Shown in pieces: positions 32,351-41,579 of a DNA stretch of 64,000 bases. The notes beneath the pieces were generated by a model that worked only from the letters and a program-made list of their open reading frames with translations, was not told the origin of the DNA and searched no databases. Position 1 is the stretch's first letter; each line of letters opens with the position of its first letter. A program made the translations under genes and the position numbers. The stretch is taken from positions 26,998 through 90,997 of the forward strand of contig NZ_JAEUAN010000027.1 of NCBI RefSeq assembly GCF_019511445.1. Reading direction: 5' to 3'. Source of the stretch: Aliirhizobium wenxiniae. GTDB lineage: Bacteria; Pseudomonadota; Alphaproteobacteria; Rhizobiales; Rhizobiaceae.

Positions 32351-34339
32351 ATGTTCGATCCATTGAACCTTCAGGTCTTTGCCAATCACACCCGCGCGGC
32401 GGCCGAAAACATGGCCTATACGCTACAGCGCACCGCCCATTCCGCCTTCGTCAAGGAGACGGAGGATTTTACGGTGATGCTGATCAACCGTAACGGCGAT
32501 ACGTTCGGCGTGCCGATGGGGCTCGGCGCCACATGGTATCCGGGGCTCACCTATACGCGGGCGATCGATATGGTCGCCGATTACAAGCCCGGCGATGTGG
32601 CCTTCACCAACGATCCCTATTCCTGCTTCGTCGCCACTCACGCGCCCGATACGCATCTCTGGAAGCCGGTCTTTTACGAAGGCGAAATCATCGCCTGGAC
32701 TGGCGGCCATATCCACAATACCGACATGGGCGGGGCCGTGCCGGCATCGCTCTCTCGCGCGCTCACCGAAATCCATCAGGAGGGCATCCGATTTCCGCCG
32801 ATGAAACTGGTCAATGAAGGGGTGTTCGACGAAGACATCCTGAAGATCATGACCACAAATGTGCGCAAGCCTGATCTTAATATCGGGGACATCAAGGCGC
32901 TGGTGGGGGCGCTCAATACGGGCGAGCGCAAAATCCTCGCCATGGTCGAAAAATTCGGCAAGGAGGCGTTTCTCGAAGGTGCGGAGGTCTTGCTCGACCA
33001 TGCCGAGGCGCAGGCGCGAGATATTTTGCGCTCCATGCCAGATGGCACCTATGTGTTCGTCGACTATGCCGACGAGGATTCCGTCGAGGCCAATCCATGT
33101 CGGCTGAAGCTGACGTTGACGATCAAAGACGATGAGGCGATCCTCGATTTCACCGGTTCCGATCCGCAGCTCGGGTCTTCGCTCAACGTTCCTTCCGGCG
33201 GCGATCCGCGGCACACGATGCTGCTCGTCGGCGTCTATTATGTGCTCTACACGATCAATCCGAAGATCCTCTTGAATACCGGCATCACCCGTCCGTTCAC
33301 CTGCATTGCGCCTGAGGGCAGCGTGTTGAACCCGATCTCGCCGGCGGCCGTCGGCATGCGGTCTCTCACTTGCGCCCGTTTGCGCTCGGTCATCTTCGGC
33401 GCTTTCTGCCAGGCAGTACCCGAGAGACTTCCTGCCGCGCCCGCGGGCAATAATTGCATCGTCAACGTGATGACGACGGACGAGCGAACGGGGCGTACGG
33501 TTATCGCGGCTGTCAACCCGGTTGTCGGCGGTGGTGGCGGCATGCCGCATCGTGACGGCACCAATGGCTCCGGTGCCGATGCGGCTTACCTCAAGAACAC
33601 GCCGATCGAGATTACCGAGACTGAAGTGCCGATCGAGTTCGTCAAGTATGGACTGGCCAAGGACAGTGGCGGCGCTGGCCGCTGGCGCGGAGGGTTGGCG
33701 ACCGAGATGGCGTTCCGGGTGTTCAGTCCGGGCAGCCGCATCACCGCGCGCAATCGCGACCGCAGCTTTTTCCGCCCCTGGGGGCTGCTCGGCGGCAAGG
33801 CTGCCGGCCTGTCGGACATGGTGTTGAACCCCGGCCGGGATGACTATCGCCGGCTCGGCAATATCGATACCGCCATCCTGCAGCCCGGTGACGTGCTGGA
33901 AATCCGATCGGCAGGCGGCGGCGGGCGCGGCAACCCGCTGGAACGTGAGGTCTGGCGTGTGGTGCGCGATGTCGACCGCGGATATGTTTCTGCAGAGGCC
34001 GCAGAACGCGACTATGGGGTCGTCATTCGTGATGCCGTTCTGGATGAGGCCGCGACGGAGAGCCTGAGGGCGTCGCGCTCCACACCCGTCGGTCATTTCC
34101 ACTACGGCCCGGAGCGTGATGGCTATGAAGCGCAGTGGACGCCGGCCGCCTATGATCTCCTGACCGACATTCTTGCCGGATTGCCGATCCACTGGCGTTT
34201 TTTCACCAAAACGGAAATCTTCCGCCGGATGAAGGGGCGTGTCGGACCGGAAGGTGTGTCTGCTGCGCTTTCCGATGTGCGTGCGCGCTTCAAGGAAATG
34301 CCGGAGCCGTTGACCGCGACTAAGGAGGCTGCGGAATGA
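32351..34339 (+). CDS. hyuB: Hydantoinase/oxoprolinase subunit B
   Basis: This 662-residue partner of HyuA forms the hydantoinase/oxoprolinase complex in the cytoplasm. Family features include FVKETEDFTVMLIN, NDPYSCFVATHAPD, HIHNTDMGG and the Gly-rich VVGGGGGMPHRDGTNG. A GGAG site 8 bases before the ATG sits at the hyuA stop. Its stop overlaps the next start (ATGA). The C-terminus extends about 100 residues beyond the usual RGNPLEREVWRVVRDV segment, which is a normal variation in this family. Confidence 0.92.
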   Translation: MFDPLNLQVFANHTRAAAENMAYTLQRTAHSAFVKETEDFTVMLINRNGDTFGVPMGLGATWYPGLTYTRAIDMVADYKPGDVAFTNDPYSCFVATHAPDTHLWKPVFYEGEIIAWTGGHIHNTDMGGAVPASLSRALTEIHQEGIRFPPMKLVNEGVFDEDILKIMTTNVRKPDLNIGDIKALVGALNTGERKILAMVEKFGKEAFLEGAEVLLDHAEAQARDILRSMPDGTYVFVDYADEDSVEANPCRLKLTLTIKDDEAILDFTGSDPQLGSSLNVPSGGDPRHTMLLVGVYYVLYTINPKILLNTGITRPFTCIAPEGSVLNPISPAAVGMRSLTCARLRSVIFGAFCQAVPERLPAAPAGNNCIVNVMTTDERTGRTVIAAVNPVVGGGGGMPHRDGTNGSGADAAYLKNTPIEITETEVPIEFVKYGLAKDSGGAGRWRGGLATEMAFRVFSPGSRITARNRDRSFFRPWGLLGGKAAGLSDMVLNPGRDDYRRLGNIDTAILQPGDVLEIRSAGGGGRGNPLEREVWRVVRDVDRGYVSAEAAERDYGVVIRDAVLDEAATESLRASRSTPVGHFHYGPERDGYEAQWTPAAYDLLTDILAGLPIHWRFFTKTEIFRRMKGRVGPEGVSAALSDVRARFKEMPEPLTATKEAAE

Positions 34340-34650
34340 AACCGCACCCGCGAACCGGGCGAATTGTCCGATTGTCGGAAACGGCAAGACCGCGGGTGCA
34401 TTTTCATCTCGACGGATCGCCTTGCGAAGCTCTGGCAGGGGACACGGTTCTCACTGCGATCCTGTCCTGCGCCGATAATCTACGGCAATCCGAATTCGGG
34501 CCGGAGAGGCGGGCAGGGTTCTGCCTGATGGGCGCCTGCCAGGATTGCTGGGTATGGCAGGCGGATGGGGGGCGTCTCCGTGCCTGTTCGACGCTTGTCA
34601 CGGACGGCATGCGACTGCTGACCGAAGCGCCTGGAGGATGGCCGCTATGA
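34336..34650 (+). CDS. 2Fe-2S ferredoxin-like subunit (HcnA type)
   Basis: This 104-residue protein has a Fer2_4-type iron-sulfur fold. The cluster ligands are C-x4-C-x2-C in GFCLMGACQDCWVW followed by a later Cys in LRACSTL. Such subunits pair with an FAD/NAD(P) subunit and a DAO-type subunit in opine oxidases, HcnABC and hydroxyproline dehydrogenases, where they pass electrons. Start and stop both overlap neighbours by 4 bp, so the gene is translationally coupled on both sides. Confidence 0.88.
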   Translation: MKPHPRTGRIVRLSETARPRVHFHLDGSPCEALAGDTVLTAILSCADNLRQSEFGPERRAGFCLMGACQDCWVWQADGGRLRACSTLVTDGMRLLTEAPGGWPL

Positions 34651-36011
34651 CTTCGGTTGCGGAAAAGGTCGTCATCGTTGGTGCGGGACCGGCGGGCATT
34701 CGAGCGGCTGAAATGCTGGTGTCAGCGGGCATAAAACCTGTGATCATCGACGAGGGGATAAGGGCAGGTGGACAGATCTATCGCCGGCCGCCGGATGGTT
34801 TTATCCGCTCGCCGCGCGAACTCTACGGCACCGAGGCCGAAAAGGCCGTTGCGCTGCATACGCTATTTGATCGTATGGTTGCTGACGAACAGGTCGAATA
34901 CTATCCGCAGAGCTCGGTTCTGGCATGTGCGAACCGGACTCTGCATGCGTTGACGCCGTCCGGACGGCGCGAGTTCGGCTATAACAGGCTGATTCTTGCG
35001 ACGGGTGCCACAGATCGCCTTGCACCCGTTTCGGGCTGGCAGTCGCCCGGCGTCTATAGTCTCGGCGCGACCCAGATCGCCTTGAAGGCTCAAGGGGTAG
35101 CGCTCGGGCGAAAAATCGTTCTCGCCGGATCGGGGCCGCTTCTGACACTCGTCGCAACGCAATTGCTGAAGGCCGGCGCAGAGATCGCGGCGGTTCTCGA
35201 TACATCGTCAATGGCTACACAGATGACGGGCTTGCCGGGCATGCTGGCGCGACCGGGGCTCGTGCTGCGCGGGCTTCTGATGCGCGCGAAACTTGGCCGG
35301 CTCTATCATGCGGGGGTGAGAAGTCTCGGGATCTATGCCGACGAGCAAGGTCCCGTCCGTATTCGCTGGCGGAACGCGTGGGGTGCAGAGCGGGTAACCG
35401 ATTGCGACATGGTGGGGATCGGATGGCATTTGCGGGCCGAGACGCAGCTTGCAGGTCTTGCCGGCTGCCAGTTCGACTACGATGCCGACTGGGCGCAATG
35501 GCTTCCGCGCACCGACCGAATGGGACGCGCTGCGGAAGGAGTTTATCTCGCCGGCGAAGGTCTGAGGATACTCGGGGCGGATGGGGCCGAGGTTGCCGGT
35601 CGACTTGCTGCCCATGCCTGTCTTTACGATATGAGATTACCGGTGCCGGACAGTTCTGCGGATCTGCGCCGGATGGCGCGGTATGAGCGTTTTGCACGCG
35701 GCATGGCGCGGGCCTTTCCCTGGCCGGCGGAGATGGTTCGCAAGACGTCTGACGACACCGTGGTCTGTCGCTGTGAGGGCATTACCGCAGGGCAGTTGCG
35801 AGATGGTGTCGATTACGGCGGCGCCGAGGCCAACCGGGTCAAGTCGCTTGCGCGGGTCGGTATGGGGCGCTGTCAGGGGCGCTACTGCCAGTTGGCCGGT
35901 GCCGAACTGATTGCCGACAGAGCAGGGATTTCCGTCTGTGAAGCTGGGCGATTGCGGGAACAGGCTCCGGTACGGCCTGCCCCGATTGGAGCCTGGGTTC
36001 GTGATGCCTGA
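34647..36011 (+). CDS. FAD/NAD(P)-binding oxidoreductase (HcnB/OoxA type)
   Basis: This flavoprotein of 454 residues has the N-terminal FAD motif VVIVGAGPAGIRAAEMLV, a second nucleotide fold near IVLAGSGPLLTLVATQLLKAG, and a C-terminal BFD-like segment with four cysteines (VVCRCEG ... GMGRCQGRYCQ) that can bind a 2Fe-2S cluster. This layout is typical of the alpha subunit of opine oxidases and HcnB. The start ATG overlaps the preceding stop. The catalytic DAO partner is not next to it in the operon; candidates are the two DAO genes on the minus strand at 28968-30080 and 36982-38319. Confidence 0.9.
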   Translation: MTSVAEKVVIVGAGPAGIRAAEMLVSAGIKPVIIDEGIRAGGQIYRRPPDGFIRSPRELYGTEAEKAVALHTLFDRMVADEQVEYYPQSSVLACANRTLHALTPSGRREFGYNRLILATGATDRLAPVSGWQSPGVYSLGATQIALKAQGVALGRKIVLAGSGPLLTLVATQLLKAGAEIAAVLDTSSMATQMTGLPGMLARPGLVLRGLLMRAKLGRLYHAGVRSLGIYADEQGPVRIRWRNAWGAERVTDCDMVGIGWHLRAETQLAGLAGCQFDYDADWAQWLPRTDRMGRAAEGVYLAGEGLRILGADGAEVAGRLAAHACLYDMRLPVPDSSADLRRMARYERFARGMARAFPWPAEMVRKTSDDTVVCRCEGITAGQLRDGVDYGGAEANRVKSLARVGMGRCQGRYCQLAGAELIADRAGISVCEAGRLREQAPVRPAPIGAWVRDA

Positions 36012-36020
36012 CCGCGTGGA

Positions 36021-36929
36021 TCAGTGACCGAGATTTCCGGCCTTGGCGAGGACCGAGGCACAGGCCTCGCGAATATTGTCGCGCATGGCGAGATGACTTC
36101 CGGTGAGCGGTCTGTCGCGGCTCGTCAGCAGCGCGATCGGGACCATGGTCTTATGGGACATCGGCTTGCGGACAAGGCCGGGAAACTGGTCCCATGGAAG
36201 CAGCCCGTCAACCACGGCGACACCATAGCCATCGCGCACGAATGGCAGTGCGGTCAGCGAGATGTCGATTTCGATCGCGGGGTTGAACATCTGCTTTTCG
36301 GCTGCGGCAGCACTGAGCAGCATACGGCCGGGATAGGTGCCGGCCCGGTAGGAGATCAGCGTTTCCTTCTGCAGGTCGGAGAACGTGATTTGGTCACGTT
36401 CGGCCAGGCGATGACCTTCCGGCAGGATACAGATCAGTTCCGTATGGCCGAGCGTCTCGACGTCGATGCCCGGTCTTGGGGTGTTGTTCATGACGATCCC
36501 GAGTGCGGCATCGCCGTTGCGGATCATGTCGACGACATTGACCAGCGGTGCGATGAGAGAGCGGATCACGACATCCGGATGGGCCTCGCGGAAGGATGCA
36601 AGGGCTTTCGGCACGATCGACATTGCAGGCGGCGCGGAGGCTGCAACGCGAATGATGCCGGTGCGGCCGTAACGCATGTCGGTCGTGTGCCGCCTCAATG
36701 CGCCCAGTTCGGAGAAGATCCGCTCGCATTCGGGATAGATTTCCTCCGCCTCACGGGTCGGTACAAGCTTGCCGCGGACGCGATTGAAAAGCTTGAAGCC
36801 CAGCTGGTCTTCGGCATGAAGCAGGATCTGGCTCAGCGCCGGCTGGGATATGTTCAGCATGGCAGCCGCGCCGGTCACGGTGCCGCTGCGCATCAGCATG
36901 CAGAAAACTTCCAGTTGACGTGCCTGCAT
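36021..36929 (-). CDS. LysR-family transcriptional regulator
   Basis: This 302-residue regulator has an N-terminal LysR helix-turn-helix (LEVFCMLMRSGTVTGAAAML, then NISQPALSQILLHAEDQLG) and a two-lobed effector-binding domain. A GGAAAG site precedes the ATG. It is convergent with the FAD/NAD oxidoreductase gene (9 bases between ends) and lies just downstream of the DAO oxidase gene on the same strand. It probably controls the hyu or oxidase genes. The effector is unknown, and opine-like or amino acid ligands are common for such LysR proteins. Confidence 0.93.
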   Translation of the reverse strand: MQARQLEVFCMLMRSGTVTGAAAMLNISQPALSQILLHAEDQLGFKLFNRVRGKLVPTREAEEIYPECERIFSELGALRRHTTDMRYGRTGIIRVAASAPPAMSIVPKALASFREAHPDVVIRSLIAPLVNVVDMIRNGDAALGIVMNNTPRPGIDVETLGHTELICILPEGHRLAERDQITFSDLQKETLISYRAGTYPGRMLLSAAAAEKQMFNPAIEIDISLTALPFVRDGYGVAVVDGLLPWDQFPGLVRKPMSHKTMVPIALLTSRDRPLTGSHLAMRDNIREACASVLAKAGNLGH

Positions 36930-36981
36930 ACGCTTTCCGTGTTCTCCGGTTCGGGCTCAATCTACATCAAAGGGTGATCGC

Positions 36982-38319
36982 TCAGAAGTCTGCCACCTTG
37001 CCCCATGAAGACCGCTCGAAGCGTTCGGGGCGGTAGGGAACCGGATCGACGATGGGCTCGGCTCCGGTGATGATATCGGCGATCAGGTGGCCGGCACCCG
37101 GACCGATACCGAAACCATGACCGCTGAAGCCTGCCGCGAGCACGAGGCCGGGAACCGCCATGGTCTCGCCGATCGCGGGTACGCCGTCCGGCGTTGAATC
37201 GATATATCCCGCCCAGGCCGCCGTAACCGGGCGTCCCTTCAGATCGGGCAGGAGTTCCATGGCGCGCTCGTAGGTGAGTTTGATGGTGTTGCGGTCCACT
37301 GTGGGGTCGAGAATGCGCATCTCTTCCATCGGCGTACGCCGGTCCAAACGCCATTTCTTCAGGCTCTCGTGGCCGCTACGGATGCCCTCCATGCCGCCGC
37401 GCGAAAGGCTGCGCCAGCGACGTATGAACATGGGAAGGAATTGTGCTGCGAAACGCAGGTTCTGCGCCGTCGGATCGACGCGACCGCGACCGCTGATCGC
37501 CAGCGTGTGACCGCCATCGCCGCGCCTTGTGATGGATACGTGCGCCGTGTGGAGCGCGTCTGGAAGGTTGTCCTGACCTTGGTCTTGGTTCGGGCCGACC
37601 GACAGGATGGACGAGCGGATGGAGGCCTGCGGGAAACGAATGCCGAGCTGGCGGCAAAAGGAGGAGGCCCAAGCGCCGCCGGACAGGATCGCGACCTTGG
37701 TTCTGATTGTTCCATGTTCGGTGACGACGGCCGACAATCTTCCGCCTTCCATCTCGATGCCGCGGGCCGCGCAGTTCTGGTGCACGGTGCTGCCCAGTTT
37801 CATGATCGCGCGGGCAACGGCGGGGGCGGCATTGGCGGGATCGGCCGTTCCATCTGTCGGCGAGAATACGCCGCCCTTCCATGCGCGTCCGGTCGCCTTG
37901 CCGCGTTCGGCGGCCTCGGCGCTGTCCAACATATGGGTGGTGACGCCGACGGTTTTGGCGAAATCGCGCCATCTGGCCCAACCGGCAATTTCGTCTTCGC
38001 TATTGCTCAGATAAAGAAGGCCGCAACGGCGAAAGCCGGTGTCTTCTCCCGTTTCCGCCGCGAAACGTTCCCACAGATCAAGGCTCTTTGTTGCCATCGG
38101 GAGTTCACGGGCATCACGGTTCTGCTGCCGGCACCAGCCCCAATTGCGGCTCGATTGTTCAGCGCCGACATGGCCTTTTTCAACCAGAGCAACCTTCAGT
38201 CCGCGCTTTGCCAGATAATAGGCGGTGAAGACGCCGACGATGCCGGCACCGATAACGACCGCATCGGCGGATTGCGGGAGGTCCTTGGATGACGGGACGA
38301 GCGTGAGCGGGGCTGGCAT
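36982..38319 (-). CDS. FAD-dependent amino acid oxidase (DAO family)
   Basis: This is a 445-residue DAO-type flavoprotein. The FAD motif is AVVIGAGIVGVFTAYYLAKRG, and the C-terminal flavin segment is LVLAAGFSGHGFGIGPGAGHL. An AAGGAG site precedes MPAPLTLVPS; a longer frame start at 38346 is rejected. It is a candidate catalytic subunit for the HcnA/HcnB-type proteins encoded at 34336-36011, as in hydroxyproline and opine oxidases, although the gene order here is inverted. An AsnC regulator gene diverges from it, which fits control by an amino acid. Confidence 0.9.
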   Translation of the reverse strand: MPAPLTLVPSSKDLPQSADAVVIGAGIVGVFTAYYLAKRGLKVALVEKGHVGAEQSSRNWGWCRQQNRDARELPMATKSLDLWERFAAETGEDTGFRRCGLLYLSNSEDEIAGWARWRDFAKTVGVTTHMLDSAEAAERGKATGRAWKGGVFSPTDGTADPANAAPAVARAIMKLGSTVHQNCAARGIEMEGGRLSAVVTEHGTIRTKVAILSGGAWASSFCRQLGIRFPQASIRSSILSVGPNQDQGQDNLPDALHTAHVSITRRGDGGHTLAISGRGRVDPTAQNLRFAAQFLPMFIRRWRSLSRGGMEGIRSGHESLKKWRLDRRTPMEEMRILDPTVDRNTIKLTYERAMELLPDLKGRPVTAAWAGYIDSTPDGVPAIGETMAVPGLVLAAGFSGHGFGIGPGAGHLIADIITGAEPIVDPVPYRPERFERSSWGKVADF

Positions 38320-38391
38320 GGCATTTCTCCTTGTCGATGCCAGCATAGCGAGACGGGCATGCCGCTGGTTGCCGGACAGATGGCATGGACG

Positions 38392-38402
38392 GCATTAAAT
38401 GC
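38392..38402. promoter_or_regulatory. Palindrome in the DAO/asnC divergent region
   Basis: GCATT-A-AATGC forms an 11-bp palindrome between the divergent DAO oxidase and AsnC genes. The remainder of 38320-38546 shows only an AGGGGAGA-type ribosome site just before the AsnC start. Confidence 0.35.
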
Positions 38403-38546
38403 TGCATCGATGGCGACAAGCGGATTTTTCTGCCGGTCTGCCTGCTGCACAATGGAATAGACAAGCATCTTCATGGTGTTAAGCTGATTTTCGAAAACAG
38501 GCAGAATAAAATGCTGCCACATGCCGATCACAAGGGGAGATCGCAA

Positions 38547-39023
38547 ATGAAGCTCGACCGCATTGATATCAAGATTCTCTACGAACTGCAGAAAAACGGC
38601 CGCATAACCAATGTCGAGCTTGCCGAACTGGTCAATCTCTCCCCCAGCCCATGCCTGATGCGGGTGAAGAAGCTGCAGCAGGAGGGCTATATCGAAGGAT
38701 ATTCGGCCCAGATCAATATCGGCAAGCTGGGGCAGACCCTGACCGTGTTTACCGAGATTACGCTCAAGAACCATCGCCAGATCGATTTTGCCCGCTTTCT
38801 TGCGGCTGTCGAGAAAGTCGATCAGGTGATCGAATGTCATCTGGTTTCAGGTGGTTACGACTATCTGCTAAAATTCGTCACCGCCGGCATCGGCGAATAC
38901 CAGACGATCATGGAACGGCTGACGGACATGGATATCGGTATCGACAAATATTTCAGTTTCGTTGTGCTGAAATCGCCGATCGTGAAGGCGCATATGCCGC
39001 TGACCAGCCTGTTTCTGGTGTAA
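38547..39023 (+). CDS. Lrp/AsnC-family regulator
   Basis: This 158-residue regulator has the AsnC helix-turn-helix (LDRIDIKILYELQKNGRITNVELAEL, NLSPSPCLMRVKKLQ) and a C-terminal RAM ligand-binding domain (VIECHLVSGGYDYLLKFVT). MKLDRID follows an AGGGGAGA site; the longer open frame upstream is rejected. It is divergent from the DAO oxidase gene and is likely its activator or repressor with an amino acid as ligand. Confidence 0.94.
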   Translation: MKLDRIDIKILYELQKNGRITNVELAELVNLSPSPCLMRVKKLQQEGYIEGYSAQINIGKLGQTLTVFTEITLKNHRQIDFARFLAAVEKVDQVIECHLVSGGYDYLLKFVTAGIGEYQTIMERLTDMDIGIDKYFSFVVLKSPIVKAHMPLTSLFLV

Positions 39024-39079
39024 CACGATCTGCTTTTCGAAAATGATCGTTGGCTTTTGCAATCCGGCGGTTTTGGCGT

Positions 39080-40735
39080 TCACGCGTGTGCGTAGGCCTT
39101 CACCAATTCCGGGTCGCGTTCCAGACTGTCGAGCCAGGTGGGGTCCAGCTTGGGCACCGAGGAAAACAGCAGTTGCGAATAGGGATGCTGCGGAATTTTG
39201 GAGATAGCCGGGGTGATCTGCTCGACCTTCTTTCCATGGTACATGACGACGATCTCGTCGCAGATGGCCTCCACCACAGACAGGTCGTGGCTGATGAAGA
39301 TGTAGGACAGCGAAAGCTCCCGCTGCAATTCCTTCAAAAGATCGATGACGGCAGCGGCTACCACCGTATCGAGGGCCGAGGTGATTTCATCGCAGAGGAT
39401 GATCTTCGGCTCGGCGGCGAGCGCGCGGGCAAAGTTGACGCGCTGTTTCTGGCCACCCGAAAGCTCGGCCGGCGTCCTGCTGCGCAGCGCCTTCGGCAGA
39501 TGCACCATGTCGAGCAGCTGATCGATACGGGCGCTGCGCTCTCTGCCTTTCATGCCGTGATAGAAGGTGAGGGGGCGACCAAGAATATCCTCGATCGATT
39601 TTGCCGGATTGAGGGACGTATCCGCATGCTGAAAGACGATTTGCAATTCGCGAAGCTGCTCATGGCTTCTCTGTCTGGCCGAGGGGGCCAGTTGCTGGCC
39701 ATCGAGGGTCAGCTTGCCGGATGAGGCTGGAAGGATGCCGGCGATCGAGCGGGCAAGGGTGGATTTTCCGCAGCCGGATTCACCGATAATGCCGAGGTTG
39801 CGACCCTTCTGCACCGTGATGCTGGCCTCCTGGACGGCACGCACCAGAGGCAGACCATCATCCTGAAGAGGGCCATAGCCTGCAGTCAGGGCATCGATCT
39901 CAAGCAATGGCTTTGCTTCCTGCGCGAGATCCGCGTGATCGCCGCGCGGCTTGGGTTCGAAGGCCGACAAAAGTTCGCGCGTGTAGGGGTGCTTGGCGTC
40001 GTTGAGGATGGTCTCGGTGGAGCCGACTTCCTGTACTTCGCCGTTGCGCAGCACGAGAATGCGGTCGGCGATCTGCGCAACGACAGCCAGATCGTGCGAC
40101 ACATAGACCCCGGCAATGCCGCTTTTCTTCATCACGGACTTGAAGGCGCGCAGGACCTCGATCTGTGTGGTCACATCGAGTGCGGTCGTAGGCTCATCGA
40201 AAATCACCAGTTTCGGATCGCTGATCAGCGCCATGGCGGCGGCAAGGCGCTGCAACTGGCCGCCCGAGACCTGATGGGGATAACGCTCACCGATCTGTTC
40301 GGGGTTAGGGAGGGAAAGTGCCTTGAACAGGGATATGGCCTTCTGCCGTGCTTCCGTCGGCGGCATCAGCTTGTGGATATGGGTGACCTCGACAACCTGA
40401 TCGATGATGCGCTTGGTCGGATTGAAGGCGGCGGCAGCCGATTGCGGCACGTAGGATATGTCACGTCCCCGGATCGTGGCTCGCTGGCGCTCGCTCAAGG
40501 TCACCATTTCCTTGCCGGCAACATGGATGCTGCCACCGGAAATCCGGCAGCCGGTGCGGGTGTAGCCCATAAGGGTCAACGCGATCGTAGTCTTGCCCGA
40601 GCCGCTCTCGCCGATCAGTGCGACGATTTCTCCAGGCGCTATATCGAGATCGACGCCCTTGATGATCTCCAGGCGGCGGCCGGAATCGGTGGTTGCTTCA
40701 ACTTTCAATCCGCGGATTTCGACGAGGTTTTCCAT
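39080..40735 (-). CDS. Dipeptide-type ABC transporter, fused ATP-binding protein (DppDF-like)
   Basis: This 551-residue protein has two complete ATPase domains in one chain, equal to DppD plus DppF or OppDF. Domain 1 has GESGSGKTT, VSGGQLQR and VIFDEPTTALD; domain 2 has GESGCGKST, LSGGQKQR and IILCDEITSALD. Each is followed by the oligopeptide-transporter tail (HPYTRELLSA and HPYSQLLFSS). Its ATG directly follows the upstream permease stop. Last gene of a minus-strand operon that brings a peptide, opine or similar compound into the cell. Confidence 0.93.
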   Translation of the reverse strand: MENLVEIRGLKVEATTDSGRRLEIIKGVDLDIAPGEIVALIGESGSGKTTIALTLMGYTRTGCRISGGSIHVAGKEMVTLSERQRATIRGRDISYVPQSAAAAFNPTKRIIDQVVEVTHIHKLMPPTEARQKAISLFKALSLPNPEQIGERYPHQVSGGQLQRLAAAMALISDPKLVIFDEPTTALDVTTQIEVLRAFKSVMKKSGIAGVYVSHDLAVVAQIADRILVLRNGEVQEVGSTETILNDAKHPYTRELLSAFEPKPRGDHADLAQEAKPLLEIDALTAGYGPLQDDGLPLVRAVQEASITVQKGRNLGIIGESGCGKSTLARSIAGILPASSGKLTLDGQQLAPSARQRSHEQLRELQIVFQHADTSLNPAKSIEDILGRPLTFYHGMKGRERSARIDQLLDMVHLPKALRSRTPAELSGGQKQRVNFARALAAEPKIILCDEITSALDTVVAAAVIDLLKELQRELSLSYIFISHDLSVVEAICDEIVVMYHGKKVEQITPAISKIPQHPYSQLLFSSVPKLDPTWLDSLERDPELVKAYAHA

Positions 40736-41578
40736 TCACACACTCCGGTCGCGGATCTTCGTGGGCAGGTTGTCGATCAAAAGATTGACGCTGATGGTGA
40801 GGCTGGCGATGGCAAGCGAAGGCACGATGACTGCCGGCGCACCGAAGGGCAGGCCGCTGATGTTCTCATGGACCAGCGCACCCCAATCGGCATAGGGCGG
40901 CTGCACGCCGAGACCGAGGAAGGAAAGGCCGGAGAGAAGCAGCGTGATGAAGACGAAACGAATGCCGAAATCTGCAAGCAGGGGGCCGATGATGTTCGGC
41001 AGGATTTCGGAAAAGATGATGTAGAGGATGCTCTCGCCACGGGTGCGGGCGACGGTGATATAGTCCATCGTGTTGACATTGACCGCAAGCGCTCGGGCAA
41101 AACGGTAGGCGCCGGGCGTATAGATCACTGCCAGCATGACAATCAGCACGTTGATCGAGGAGCCGATCGCGGCGGCGACCACCAGACCTGAAAGCTTGCT
41201 TGGGATGGAGTTGAGCGCATCGAGAAAACGGCTGAGAACCGTATCGAACCAGCCACCGATGACGGCTGCCGCCATGCCCAGCGCCGTGCCGGTGAAACAG
41301 GCGATGCAGACCGCGGCAAGCGAGATGCCGACCGTATAGCGCGCTCCCATCATTAGTCGCGAGAGCATGTCGCGGCCGAGATAATCGGAGCCGAGCAGCA
41401 GCTTGCCGCTCATCGGGCCGAAATAATCCTCATCGACGATTTCGCCGATCGGGTAGGGGATGATGTGCGGGGCAGCGAGCGCGATGACCGCCCAGAAGAG
41501 GATGATCGCAAGCCCGATCATTCCGACCCAACTGAAGCTGTAGCTGAACTTGCTCGACAGGGGCGTGGATAGGGTCAT
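40736..41578 (-). CDS. Dipeptide-type ABC transporter permease (DppC-like)
   Basis: This 280-residue inner-membrane permease has the DppC pattern: an N-terminal membrane segment, a periplasmic loop with GSDYLGRDMLSRLMMGAR, then the transport domain with the EAA-like loop (ARALAVNVNTMDYITVARTRGES). The start MTLSTPLSSK at 41578 is just past the stop of the upstream permease (41580). The earlier in-frame ATG would overlap dppB-like coding sequence. Confidence 0.92.
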   Translation of the reverse strand: MTLSTPLSSKFSYSFSWVGMIGLAIILFWAVIALAAPHIIPYPIGEIVDEDYFGPMSGKLLLGSDYLGRDMLSRLMMGARYTVGISLAAVCIACFTGTALGMAAAVIGGWFDTVLSRFLDALNSIPSKLSGLVVAAAIGSSINVLIVMLAVIYTPGAYRFARALAVNVNTMDYITVARTRGESILYIIFSEILPNIIGPLLADFGIRFVFITLLLSGLSFLGLGVQPPYADWGALVHENISGLPFGAPAVIVPSLAIASLTISVNLLIDNLPTKIRDRSV

Positions 41579-41579
41579 G

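Noticed and set aside
32423..34387. 654-codon minus-strand frame opposite hyuB
   Set aside because: It is the GC-rich shadow of hyuB, rich in Arg, His and Asp, with no recognisable domain.
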